Shown in pieces: positions 8,188 through 16,067 of a DNA stretch of 64,000 bases. This DNA is from Pontiella sulfatireligans (GTDB taxonomy: Bacteria > Verrucomicrobiota > Kiritimatiellia > Kiritimatiellales > Pontiellaceae). Position 1 is the first letter of the stretch. Every line of letters starts with the position of its first letter. Where the stretch lies: NCBI RefSeq assembly GCF_900890705.1, contig NZ_CAAHFH010000001.1, forward strand, positions 2,666,001-2,730,000. The letters are read 5' to 3'. The notes under the pieces are model-generated. The model saw only the letters and a list, made by a program, of their open reading frames with translations. It did not search any database and had not been told where the DNA came from. Made by a program: the position numbers and the translations under genes.

Positions 8188-8787
8188 TTATTCACCGTCA
8201 TTGATGGCGCGGAAGAGCCAGGCGCGGGCGAAGGCCCAGCGGTTGTCGGCGGTGCGCTTGGAAATGTCGAGGATGTCGGCGCACTGCTGCTGGGTGAGCC
8301 CGGCAAAGAAGCGCAGCTTGACCAGTTCCGCGCCCTCGGGATCGACCTCCGCAAACTGGTCGAGCACCTCGTGAACCTGCAGCACTTCGTCCGAGGGATC
8401 GTTGACGCTTACGTTCGCGACATCCATTTCGGTGCGACGCCAACCGCCGCCCCGCTTCTGACAATTCTTTTTGCGGGCATTCTCGATAAGGATGCGGCGC
8501 ATGGCTTCGGCAGCGGCGACAAAGAAGTGGCGCTTGTTTTCCCAGTGCGCATCGGGATCTTGAACCAGCCGGAGATAGACCTCGTTCACCAAGGCGGTAG
8601 TCTGCAAGGTTTGTCCGGGCTTTTCCTGCGACAGGCGGTAGGCCGCCAAGTGGCGCAACTCTTCATAGATGAGGGGCATCAGCGCCGCAGTCGCTTCCGA
8701 ACCATCGAGCCCCTCTGCCCCCAGAATTTGGGTGATCTCACAAACGGTTTTCGGATCAGCTTTTTTCTGTTGTGAAGCAACGGCCAT
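8188..8787 (-). CDS. ECF RNA polymerase sigma factor (sig-70 X6 / TIGR02999-like)
   Basis: 199 residues. Region 2 is seen in PLIYEELRHLAAYRLSQE, then QTLQTTALVNEVYLRLV and FFVAAAEAMRRILIENARKK, the typical signature of the sigma group paired with Ser/Thr kinases in Planctomycetes, Verrucomicrobia and Acidobacteria. Region 4 (about residues 140-195) carries the helix-turn-helix LTQQQCADILDISKRTADNRWAFARAWL. The start at 8787 is chosen for the GGAGGGGCTGGAA ribosome binding site; a longer frame to 8886 would add a Cys-rich tail and run through the upstream region. No anti-sigma factor is adjacent. Together with the kinase at 3106-6165 and the shared promoters it suggests control by phosphorylation rather than by a membrane anti-sigma factor (inference). 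Confidence 0.9.
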   Translation of the reverse strand: MAVASQQKKADPKTVCEITQILGAEGLDGSEATAALMPLIYEELRHLAAYRLSQEKPGQTLQTTALVNEVYLRLVQDPDAHWENKRHFFVAAAEAMRRILIENARKKNCQKRGGGWRRTEMDVANVSVNDPSDEVLQVHEVLDQFAEVDPEGAELVKLRFFAGLTQQQCADILDISKRTADNRWAFARAWLFRAINDGE

Positions 8788-8876
8788 TTCCAGCCCCTCC
8801 AAGCAGCTTTTAACGTACTCTTCGGGATCGGGCTGACAACAAGAAAAACCGCAAATCTTATATAAAAAGAACACTA

Positions 8877-8896
8877 TTCCATTCACTTTACATGCG
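8877..8896 (-). promoter_or_regulatory. Possible sigma-dependent -10-like element upstream of the sigma gene
   Basis: On the minus strand TTCGCATGTAAAGTGAATGGAA resembles the -10 and downstream part of the promoter at 6333-6353 (TTCGCATCTATTAAGTGAAGGGG). No TGCGCA lies 16 bp upstream, so autoregulation is only a suggestion. Confidence 0.3.
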
Positions 8897-8919
8897 AATG
8901 GTTCAACACCGTCTTGCTA

Positions 8920-9717
8920 CTAGCCGACGATATAATTCACGGCGTTTTGGAACAGCTTGAGGCCGAGGCCTTTCTCCGGCAGGTTGCCGTCGAGCTTTTG
9001 CTTGTCCCAGTTGGGGTGGTTTTCGGGGAAGAGGTAGGCTTCCGGGTGCGGCATCATGCCGAAGATGCGGCCGGTCGGATCAGTCAGTCCGGCAATCGCG
9101 TTGAGCGAGCCGTTCGGGTTGGCCGGAAATTCCAGCGTCGGATTATTGTCCGCATCAACATAGCGCGCAGCAACGCAGCCGGTTGCTTCGATCTTTTCGA
9201 GCAAGGCGTTGTCGAGCGTGAAGATTTTGCCTTCGCCGTGGCGGATCGGCAGCGGCAGCGTGCCGAGGCCTTTCGTGAAGACGCACGGGGAGCTGTCTTC
9301 AAAACAGATGTCGCACCAGAAATTCTGGAAGGTGCCGCAGTCGTTTTGCATCAGCGAAACGGTCGGTTCAAAATAGCGGCCATCAAGGCCGGGCAGGAGC
9401 CCCATCTTGGTCATCACCTGGAAGCCGTTGCAGATGCCCATGATCAGTTTGCCGTCGTCGATAAACTTCTGCAGCTGCGTCTGCATGTGGTGCTTCACGC
9501 GCATGGCGAAGACGTGGCCGCTGGTCATATGGTCGCCGTAGGAAAAGCCGCCGATGAACATCATGGTCTGAAAGTTTTCCAGCTGATCCGGGTTGTCCAG
9601 CAGATCGTTTAGATGAACCAGCTCCGGCTCCGCGCCGGCCAGCTTCCACGCATGCTCGGACTCTGCCTCGCAATTCACCCCGTATCCCGTAATAATCAAA
9701 ATCTTCGGCGTACTCAT
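8920..9717 (-). CDS. purQ: Phosphoribosylformylglycinamidine synthase, glutaminase subunit PurQ
   Basis: 265 residues of a class I glutamine amidotransferase. It supplies ammonia to the FGAM synthase reaction in purine synthesis in the cytoplasm. Visible features: GGFSYGDHMTSGHVFA (about 56-71), the nucleophile elbow GICNGFQ (Cys96), and the His-Glu part of the triad in MMPHPEAY near residue 228. It is somewhat longer than the usual 225-residue PurQ. The start has an AAGGAAC ribosome binding site. No purL or purS is in the window, so the partner subunit must be elsewhere. Confidence 0.93.
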   Translation of the reverse strand: MSTPKILIITGYGVNCEAESEHAWKLAGAEPELVHLNDLLDNPDQLENFQTMMFIGGFSYGDHMTSGHVFAMRVKHHMQTQLQKFIDDGKLIMGICNGFQVMTKMGLLPGLDGRYFEPTVSLMQNDCGTFQNFWCDICFEDSSPCVFTKGLGTLPLPIRHGEGKIFTLDNALLEKIEATGCVAARYVDADNNPTLEFPANPNGSLNAIAGLTDPTGRIFGMMPHPEAYLFPENHPNWDKQKLDGNLPEKGLGLKLFQNAVNYIVG

Positions 9718-9831
9718 CGTGTATGTTCCTTGTTTTTAAATTTTGATTTATGGAACTCAATTGCCGTTGGGCTCTAAAAAAAGGCCGTCGGAGACCCGAA
9801 AATCAAAAAGCAGCAATTAAAAATCGAAATT

Positions 9832-10524
9832 CTATTTGTTCATATCATTTAACATTGCCGTTGCAGCGGCGGACGGATCTTCGGCCTGCAGGATCGGCCG
9901 TCCGATCACGAGATGTGTTGCACCCTGCTCGACAGCGAACGACGGAGAAGCCACGCGCTTCTGATCGCCCACGTCGCCTTCCGGCATACGGATGCCCGGA
10001 ACCACCAGCAGGGCGTCCGGGAAAGCCTCGCGCAGCGCCTTGGCTTCGTGCGCGCTCGTCACCATGCCGTCGATTCCCGACGCCATGCACAACCGGCCCA
10101 GTTCAACGGCCTGTTCAGAAACGGTGCGGCTGATTCCTAGATCGACAAAATCTTCCTGACTCAGGCTGGTCAGCGTCGTTACAGCCACCAGTTTGGGCGG
10201 ATTTTCGCACTTGGCAGCGGCTTTGGCCGCTTCTTCGAGCATGGCCCGTCCGCCGATGGCGTGGACGGTCATCAAATTTACCCCGTGTGCGGCGGCGGTT
10301 TTGACCGCATTGCCGACGGTGCGCGGAATATCGTGCAGCTTAAGATCCAGAAAGATCTTCTTATTGCGCCGTTTCAGCGGTTCCAGCACAGCCGGGCCTT
10401 CCGCGCAGAAAATTTCCAGCCCAACCTTGTACCACTCAATAAAGTCGGGCATTTCCTGGAGTTTTGCCTCCATGGCCTCAGCATTCGGCACATCGAGCGC
10501 CACGATAATTTCAGCTTTATTCAT
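9832..10524 (-). CDS. pyrF: Orotidine 5'-phosphate decarboxylase
   Basis: 230 residues, the usual length. It converts OMP to UMP, the last step of pyrimidine nucleotide synthesis. The catalytic DxKxxD block is visible (IFLDLKLHDIPRTVGNAV, about residues 57-74), as are the N-terminal strand IIVALDVP, PGIRMPEG and the phosphate-binding VIGRPI near the C-terminus. The start at 10524 follows AAGGATTTTCTT. It lies upstream of purQ on the same strand, separated by about 110 bp, so co-transcription is possible but not certain. Confidence 0.95.
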   Translation of the reverse strand: MNKAEIIVALDVPNAEAMEAKLQEMPDFIEWYKVGLEIFCAEGPAVLEPLKRRNKKIFLDLKLHDIPRTVGNAVKTAAAHGVNLMTVHAIGGRAMLEEAAKAAAKCENPPKLVAVTTLTSLSQEDFVDLGISRTVSEQAVELGRLCMASGIDGMVTSAHEAKALREAFPDALLVVPGIRMPEGDVGDQKRVASPSFAVEQGATHLVIGRPILQAEDPSAAATAMLNDMNK

Positions 10525-10902
10525 AAGAAAATCCTTTCTGCGTTCCAAAGTTCGGAAAACTAGCAGAAAACGCCCATGGGCTGGAACTTTTTACGGCGGG
10601 ATTTTTCCACGCACAGGAAGAATAGATTCTTGCGAAACAGGCTGTAAATTAAAATGCCCAGTTTGGAAACCCCGCACCCCGAAAAAAAAAGGTTTCGAAT
10701 TGATCGGGGATTTGCAAATAAAAGCCCCCCCTGAGAGCGCGCAGAGATTCTAAAGCCAGGGAACGCAGTTGCCGAAAGGTGTTTGATGGGCGCTAAATCG
10801 CTGCGACGGGGAAAGTGGTAAGATTACGGGGAGGTTGCTATGCGCATTGATTTCTTTGACTTTCCCTAGAGGCTTCGACTATTGTTTCTTGAGTCGTAAT
10901 GC
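10525..10902. other. Intergenic region with a possible 9-codon leader ORF
   Basis: 378 bp between divergent genes. The only structured item is GGGGAGGTTGCT followed by an ATG at 10840 and a stop at 10867-10869 (MRIDFFDFP), ending 33 bp before the VWA-like gene. It has a better ribosome binding site than that gene itself, so it might be a translated leader. No riboswitch or terminator could be recognised. Confidence 0.25.
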
Positions 10903-12402
10903 ATGCATAAAAATGAAACAAGCGACCGGGACGATATGGAAGTTCAGAAAAAGAAAAAACGAATCGTAGCCTCCAGCGCCGCGCTCATGAGCATCGCCAT
11001 TCATGTGGTGCTGATTCTTGCGGCAGGAAGCATGGTGGCGCTGAAGTATTATAAGAAGAAAAGCGCCGGCTTTCAGATCGAGGAGCAAAAGCCCAAGCTG
11101 GAGCGCCGCAAGCTGCAAATGCCGGTCAAGGCCCAGCCGTTCATTGAACAAATGAGCAAGCCCAAGATGCAGACCACCTCGCGGATCACCGCCAACGCCC
11201 CGCAAATGGTCAATATTCCCGAACAGGGTGAATATCTGAAAATGGCGCCGATGCCCACCTTCAAGGGCGGCTACACCAACTTTGTGCAAATGGACCGTTC
11301 GCTGGAATTCAGCGCAAAATACCGCGACGTCTCCTTCGGCGTCTCAGCCGTCGATTTCTTCGGAACCAAAGGCAAGGCCGAGAAGATCGCCATCGTGGTC
11401 GACACCTCCAAGGCCATGCTCTACGACGAGCGTGGCGGCGCGGAATCGTACAGCATGGTACATGAGGATCTGCACGAAGTCATAGGCAACATGCGCTCGG
11501 CCACGCTCTTCAACGTGGTGCTGTACGACGGCAGCCAAGTCGCCCTCTTCAACCAAGGAATGGTGCCCGCCACCCCGGCGGCCAAAACCAACGTGCTGGA
11601 GTGGATTGGCGGCATCAACACCAATCTCGCGAAAGTCGGCCTACTGGACGGCATGGCCAACTATGCGCCGAAAAAAGCGTATGACGTTCCCATGGAGCAG
11701 CGCGATGTAACCGGCTGGCTCAAGGGGCTCCAAGCGGCCGTTGAGCTCAATCCCGAAATTATTTTCCTGCTCTCCTCCGACTGGGGCAATGTCACCACCA
11801 TGGAGGAAGGCATCTCCTACTTCCTCAACACCAGCGTCTTTGAGGAATACCAGCAAAAGCGCGCGGCCTACTTCCTCGAAGAAGAAGACGCCAAAGAAGA
11901 CATGGATCTCTACAGGGCCGAATTCGACCAAATGCGCGCGATCGCCCTTAAAATGCTGGAGCTCGAAAACCAAGCGCGCATCGATGCCGAAATGCAGCCC
12001 AAGGTCGTGCGGGACTGGGACGAAATCCTCTTAAACAACGAGGTCGAACTGCCCGAACTACCGCTAGTCGCCGATCAGGAAGAGGTCGGCGCCAGCCCGG
12101 CGCAAACGCGCTACACAATCGACGAAGTGCTCGAAACCATCTTTGTGATGGTTATGGACAACTACCGGCAAAAAGGATTCCCACAACTCAACTTTGTAAT
12201 GCTCACCGGCGAGGGGTTTTCACGCAACTCCACCGCGGCCGCATCGATGATGACTTCCGATGCGAAGTTTCAGAACCTGACCAAAATGGTCAAAGGCCGC
12301 TTCCGCTACCTCGAGGGCATGCCGGCGGTCGACAACCTGCTCATGCAGGATGCGGACGACGTCCTTCAGCTGATTGAAAGCGAAGAAACGGAGGAACTGT
12401 AA
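10903..12402 (+). CDS. TonB-like anchored protein with VWA-like domain
   Basis: 499 residues, family not recognised by name. A short basic N-terminus, one membrane helix (about 24-44, MSIAIHVVLILAAGSMVAL), then a Lys/Pro-rich periplasmic stretch (50-100, with ERRKLQMPVK and MSKPKMQTTSRIT) resembling TonB-type linkers. From about 145 a von Willebrand A-like fold: strand IAIVV followed by DTSKAM (167-172), a MIDAS motif with the second Ser replaced by Ala, then TLFNVVLYDG and IIFLLSSDWG. Residues 280-370 are acidic and helical. The start has no good ribosome binding site; ATG 10936 is an alternative. It ends at the base before the next ATG, so the two genes form an operon. The N-terminal plan matches the protein at 35176-37059. 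Confidence 0.75.
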   Translation: MHKNETSDRDDMEVQKKKKRIVASSAALMSIAIHVVLILAAGSMVALKYYKKKSAGFQIEEQKPKLERRKLQMPVKAQPFIEQMSKPKMQTTSRITANAPQMVNIPEQGEYLKMAPMPTFKGGYTNFVQMDRSLEFSAKYRDVSFGVSAVDFFGTKGKAEKIAIVVDTSKAMLYDERGGAESYSMVHEDLHEVIGNMRSATLFNVVLYDGSQVALFNQGMVPATPAAKTNVLEWIGGINTNLAKVGLLDGMANYAPKKAYDVPMEQRDVTGWLKGLQAAVELNPEIIFLLSSDWGNVTTMEEGISYFLNTSVFEEYQQKRAAYFLEEEDAKEDMDLYRAEFDQMRAIALKMLELENQARIDAEMQPKVVRDWDEILLNNEVELPELPLVADQEEVGASPAQTRYTIDEVLETIFVMVMDNYRQKGFPQLNFVMLTGEGFSRNSTAAASMMTSDAKFQNLTKMVKGRFRYLEGMPAVDNLLMQDADDVLQLIESEETEEL

Positions 12403-13335
12403 ATGAACAAATTCTTGCTCCTTTCTTTCGCCATTGGCCTGATGGCCGGCTCGGCCCTCGCAGAGGATGAACTGCACACCTTTTCCAATTCTGAAGGAAA
12501 AACCCTCCAAGACCGCATTTTAAAGTATGACTTCAAAGAGCACATCGTCCTGCTGGAGGAAAAAGGCAGGGTGCCGCTCGATACCTTCTCCGAAGCCGAT
12601 CAGGAATACATCCTGCTATGGAACCAACTCAACGGCTTCCTCTCCACCATGCGCTTTAAAACCACCCTCAACAAGTCCCGGTGGGCGAGCCTGAAGCACG
12701 AGCAGAACATCACGCCCTATTTCATGGATGTGGTTCAGCTGCCGGGCAAACAAACGCCCACGCACAACCTGGTAATGATCGAAGACTACGAGGAATACAA
12801 CGCCCTCTATCTCGAAGGCGAGGGGTTCGAAATTGTCCTGCGGAACCAAAACCAGTTTCCCATCGAAAACATCGTCGTCGAAAGCAAACTCTTCTACGAG
12901 CAGGAATACTACGTCATTCCCGACAACCTCTTCAACAGCGAGAACAACGAGTACACCGACACCGTCACCACCAACAAAGTCCGTTTTCTTTCCGAAACCG
13001 TCCCCGTGCTCATCCCGCTCGAAGAGGTGGTGCTCTATTCAGAATGCGCCCCCATCGTTGATCACCAAATCGACCGCACTTCGCTCGTCTCCGAGACTGA
13101 ATCGGAATCTGAAAGCGATGACGAAGAAGAAGAAACAACTACAGAAATAGAAGGCTTTGGCGAATGGAGCGACCACGGACGGCGGCGCAAAGGGAGGACC
13201 ACTGGAGTTTGGGTGCGCATCGGCATCAAAGGCCCTGAAGGCGAAATGGTCTGGCGCGAAACCACAAACCCCTCCACCCTGTCCGACAAGGTTTCGTGGG
13301 ATCCCATTCCCGAAGAACCTGAAGAAGAAGAATAA
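12403..13335 (+). CDS. Exported SHD1-domain protein
   Basis: 310 residues. Signal peptide 1-20 (LLLSFAIGLMAGSALA). Residues about 24-75 match the SLA1-homology SHD1 pattern (HTFSNSEGKTLQDRIL, then VPLDTFSEADQEYI), a small SH3-like domain widespread in PVC secreted proteins. Residues 105-225 are a beta-rich region (EIVLRNQNQFPIENIVVESKLFYEQE) akin to the C-terminal region of the protein at 35176-37059. The tail is strongly acidic. It starts directly after the stop of the VWA-like gene, which argues for a shared complex. The role is unknown; periplasmic or cell-surface binding is likely. Confidence 0.75.
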   Translation: MNKFLLLSFAIGLMAGSALAEDELHTFSNSEGKTLQDRILKYDFKEHIVLLEEKGRVPLDTFSEADQEYILLWNQLNGFLSTMRFKTTLNKSRWASLKHEQNITPYFMDVVQLPGKQTPTHNLVMIEDYEEYNALYLEGEGFEIVLRNQNQFPIENIVVESKLFYEQEYYVIPDNLFNSENNEYTDTVTTNKVRFLSETVPVLIPLEEVVLYSECAPIVDHQIDRTSLVSETESESESDDEEEETTTEIEGFGEWSDHGRRRKGRTTGVWVRIGIKGPEGEMVWRETTNPSTLSDKVSWDPIPEEPEEEE

Positions 13336-13336
13336 G

Positions 13337-13408
13337 CCGCTCAGCCTTGAGCGGGGCCGGATTCCGATCCAGCTCCCTTTTGCGGAAGACGCCGGATCGG
13401 AATCCGGC
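13337..13408. repeat. Two hairpins behind the SHD1 gene (repeat or terminator-like)
   Basis: CCGCTCA-GCCT-TGAGCGG (13337-13354) is followed by a long inverted repeat GCCGGATTCCGATCC / GGATCGGAATCCGGC (13356-13370 and 13394-13408). There is no T-run, so a dispersed palindromic repeat is as likely as a terminator. It forms the 3' flank of the group II intron. Confidence 0.55.
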
Positions 13409-13468
13409 GCCACATCAAAACCCGAAAATCGAGTAGGACAAGGCTGAGTGATTAAGCTCAGCCTTGTT

Positions 13469-13508
13469 CCTCTCACAGAACCGTGCGTACGGACCTCGTA
13501 CACGGCTC
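13469..13508 (-). ncRNA. Group II intron domain V (ribozyme core)
   Basis: On the minus strand GAGCCGTGTACGAGGTCCGTA followed by CGCACGGTTC folds into the 34-40 nt domain V hairpin with paired arms GTGTACG/CGTACGCAC. It looks intact, so the RNA may still be catalytically competent if a maturase is supplied in trans. Confidence 0.75.
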
Positions 13509-13518
13509 CTGTCTACTT

Positions 13519-13959
13519 TTATCCCCGATTCAACGGGGAAAGCGTTCCGGTCTCTACTTGATCGGCTGGGTATAGCCCGATCTCGTTGAACCAGCGGTTG
13601 GGCATCGCCATATGGGCGAGCTGGCAGGAGGCGTTGCGCCAGGAGGCCATTTTGATCCGCTTAAACTCTCACTTATAGCCCAGTTGCCTGAGCCGTCGAT
13701 GGAGCTTTTGCGGTTTCTTCCACAGCTTCATTTGTATGGCGCGCAACCTCCGTCTTAGCCAACTCATCAGCTTCTTCAACTCCGTCTTGCAGTTCGCAAC
13801 CTTAAAATAGTTCACGAACCCGCGCAGGACGGGATTGCTCGACTTCACCTTTTTGAATGCCGTTTCCAACACCTGAGCGTGGAGTAAGCAATCATATAAA
13901 CTGTACCAAACCCGCATCCTATCGTTCATCCTCTCTTCGTTATGCTTCACTCCGTCCAT
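13519..13959 (-). pseudogene. Group II intron maturase remnant (RT domain deleted, internal stop)
   Basis: The frame begins as an intron-encoded protein (MRVWYSLYDCLLHAQ, then ETAFKKVKSS) and jumps at residue 41-42 directly to the maturase/X domain (NPVLRGFVNYFKVANCK, then LHRRLRQLGYK). All reverse transcriptase motifs, including YADD, are absent; about 350 codons are missing in frame. A TGA at 13669-13671 replaces a Gly codon normally found in GY(R/K)GEF; beyond it the frame continues (EFKRIKMASWRNA, HMAMPNRWFNE) to TAA at 13519. It is therefore non-functional as a reverse transcriptase. Confidence 0.85.
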
Positions 13960-14661
13960 CTTCCGTTTTCACGATCTCGTTCGATTCTTCAGCGGGCTTC
14001 CAAGGGCTTTTATCCGGTTCAACGGCAATATGCCTCTTCCGCAACACCTACTCCGAAGGAACAGTTTGCCTCCAGCCCGCTCGTTCCCGAGTTCGCCAAA
14101 AGCCCGTCTTTCGACGGCTTACCTCCCCAGAACCGCGTCCCGTCAACCGACGAAACTTTCAAGTAAACTTCACCCCTTTGCATCCAGCCGACGCTTTTGG
14201 CCATCGACCGCCCCCGCGAACAAGCCGCAGGTCGATCCGGTTTTGCCCTCCACACCCTCACGGGCTTTCACAGGCCGGATCTTCATCACTACTACGGGTT
14301 CATCTGCCCCCCTGCACGTTTCACCCAATCCCTTGAACTTCTCTTCTTGGCATCGGGCTATTGCGCTCACGCGCAAGCCATACAGGGCTTCCCCGGTTAT
14401 TACTCCGGCTCCCCGTGAACGATCCCATCCTCAATCACATGCGCAGTCTGTCCGAGTATCGGGCTTCGCGCTATTTTGCACGCTGACCCACCACGCCTGC
14501 CGAATCAGGTTTACAACCGTTATGTACCGTTCACTTCCTATCGCTTCCTTCAGACCCCGCCGTTACCAGCAACGCCCTTGCGATTCGGATTCACTTCCCC
14601 TCGGACGGGGTGTTATCGCCTTCTTTCAGGCGACTGGGTTTGCCGGCTTTGCCGGGCAAAC

Positions 14662-14693
14662 AAAAAAACGGGCTCGCAACACTGCGAACCCGT
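14662..14693 (-). terminator. Rho-independent terminator of the hydrolase gene
   Basis: On the minus strand ACGGGTTCGCA-GTGT-TGCGAGCCCGT is followed by TTTTTTT. It lies 22 bp after the hydrolase stop, and the group II intron starts at the next base. Confidence 0.9.
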
Positions 14694-14715
14694 CGTTGCT
14701 GCAAAATGGACGCAA

Positions 14716-16014
14716 CTATTTTGCCTGAATCTTGCCGGTAAGGAAATCGGTCATAAACTGCATGACATCAGGATGGCTCATGTTGCCGCAGTGCCCGCCG
14801 ATGGGGAAGATTTTGGAGCGGTCGCCAAATATGCTTTTAAGGTATTCAACTTGGCCGGGCCCCATGATGACATCGTCTTCATTATGCAGGAGGCCGATTT
14901 TGGGATTCCCTTTCAAAAAGGGCTCCAACTCGTACAAACTGGCACGATGAATCAGAGCTTCCTGTGTCAGTCCAGGCTCTTGTTGCGCATAGAAAGGGAA
15001 GAACCACTCGTCAAAATAGTCCACAAAGCTGGTTCGATAGCAAACCTTGGGATAGTCGCCAAGTGAAGACGAGGCCTTAAATTCCACATGCTGCGGAACG
15101 ACATAACCGCCGCCGTTCATCACATCCACGGCAAAAACCATATCGGCGGAACTCATCCGGAACGAGAGCCCAATCAACGCCTTCAGAAAATCTTCGCGAG
15201 GCGGATAATAGCGGTACAGCTTGTAAATTGAATCACCGGAAAAATCTGAAATCCCGGACTCTTTCGCATCATTCGCCAGCATTTGAATGGTGTCCTCAAT
15301 CCACGGGCCGAAGTTCTCCACCCCGCCAGGAATGTTTTCCACCAGCATTTGATTCAATCTATTGATCGAAACATAGACATCGGCCGGCGGGTTGACCAGC
15401 AGCACCCGGTCAAAATTGAACACGCGGCGTTCTGAGTCGAGCTTCGCAACAAAAGCAGACTCAATGCCGCCCAGGCTGTATCCCGTCAGTGCATACCCAG
15501 AGATTTTAGCCTTCTTCTTTTTGGCGTAGGCATCCGCCATCTCCATTACGCGATAAAGGTCCTTCGCGTCTTCGGGCGTGTTGCCCGGCATGCCGCTGGA
15601 GGCATTAACCACAAAATTCATGTGTGTGGGAGAGGTGATGCAGACAACATGAAACCCCGCCTCATAGAACTGACGCTTCATAACGAGCATCTTGGGCGAT
15701 TTGTACTGCGCTCCGGTTCCGGCAACCACAAAAATCAAAGGTGCCTCTTTCTTTTGCAGGGTTAAGGAACACTTCAATCCTTTCTGATACCAGAAGACGC
15801 TGGGAACCTCCCGGTCAGGAAAAACATTCAGCTTAAAATCGCGGGAAGGGACTTTCTCGACAAGATCGGCCTTATAGGCATCCGGAAGCGGTAGAACCGT
15901 AGCCTCAAAGGGATTCACAAACGGAAAAAAATAAGGATGTTTGGAGGTTTCCGTCCCGGAGTTTGCGGTCAACGTTCCCGTCAGGAACAATGCGGCGATC
16001 AGTGTATATTTCAT
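14716..16014 (-). CDS. Exported alpha/beta hydrolase
   Basis: 432 residues. Signal peptide 1-16 (YTLIAALFLTGTLTANS); the start at 16014 is chosen for GAGAGGGTCGAGTA before ATG. The alpha/beta hydrolase fold is indicated by PLIFVVAGTGA (oxyanion strand), the nucleophile elbow GYSLGG (about residue 180), an acid candidate in LLHNEDDVI and the C-terminal His in IGGHCGN. The substrate is unknown; exported serine hydrolases of this kind act as lipases or esterases. It is the last gene of an operon with the TAXI binding protein 53 bp upstream. Confidence 0.8.
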   Translation of the reverse strand: MKYTLIAALFLTGTLTANSGTETSKHPYFFPFVNPFEATVLPLPDAYKADLVEKVPSRDFKLNVFPDREVPSVFWYQKGLKCSLTLQKKEAPLIFVVAGTGAQYKSPKMLVMKRQFYEAGFHVVCITSPTHMNFVVNASSGMPGNTPEDAKDLYRVMEMADAYAKKKKAKISGYALTGYSLGGIESAFVAKLDSERRVFNFDRVLLVNPPADVYVSINRLNQMLVENIPGGVENFGPWIEDTIQMLANDAKESGISDFSGDSIYKLYRYYPPREDFLKALIGLSFRMSSADMVFAVDVMNGGGYVVPQHVEFKASSSLGDYPKVCYRTSFVDYFDEWFFPFYAQQEPGLTQEALIHRASLYELEPFLKGNPKIGLLHNEDDVIMGPGQVEYLKSIFGDRSKIFPIGGHCGNMSHPDVMQFMTDFLTGKIQAK

Positions 16015-16067
16015 TACTCGACCCTCTCTGCAAATAATTCGGTTTCGATTCGTGCGCGGGCTGAAGC

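Larger units (their letters stand above)
13428..14661 (-). mobile_element. Group II intron with deleted reverse transcriptase
   Basis: An intron of about 1.23 kb on the minus strand. The 5' part (14661 downward, starting GTTTGCCCGGC) has conserved domain I segments (CGCCTGAAAGAAGGCGATAA, AAGTGAATCCGAATCGCAAG, GGAAGCGATAGGAAGTGAAC). Near the 3' end are a domain V hairpin (13508-13469) and a domain VI hairpin with arms AAGGCTGAG/CTCAGCCTT, ending CCTACTCGAT near 13428. The open reading frame in domain IV is a maturase with most of its reverse transcriptase missing. It inserts immediately after the T-run of the hydrolase terminator, the target preference of group IIC introns. The exact ends are inferred from similarity to remembered intron sequences. 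Confidence 0.85.

Noticed and set aside
10549..10860. A riboswitch-like leader before the VWA-like gene
   Set aside because: No conserved core of a known class (cobalamin, c-di-GMP, SAM, glycine) could be placed and the gene has no matching function.
13356..13408. The long inverted repeat as an ordinary terminator of the SHD1 gene
   Set aside because: There is no T-run after the stem and a 23-nt spacer separates the arms; a dispersed repeat or intron flank explains it equally well.
14030..14728. Plus-strand frames of up to 232 codons between 13.9 and 14.7 kb
   Set aside because: They lie on the antisense strand of conserved group II intron RNA, a well-known source of spurious proteins.
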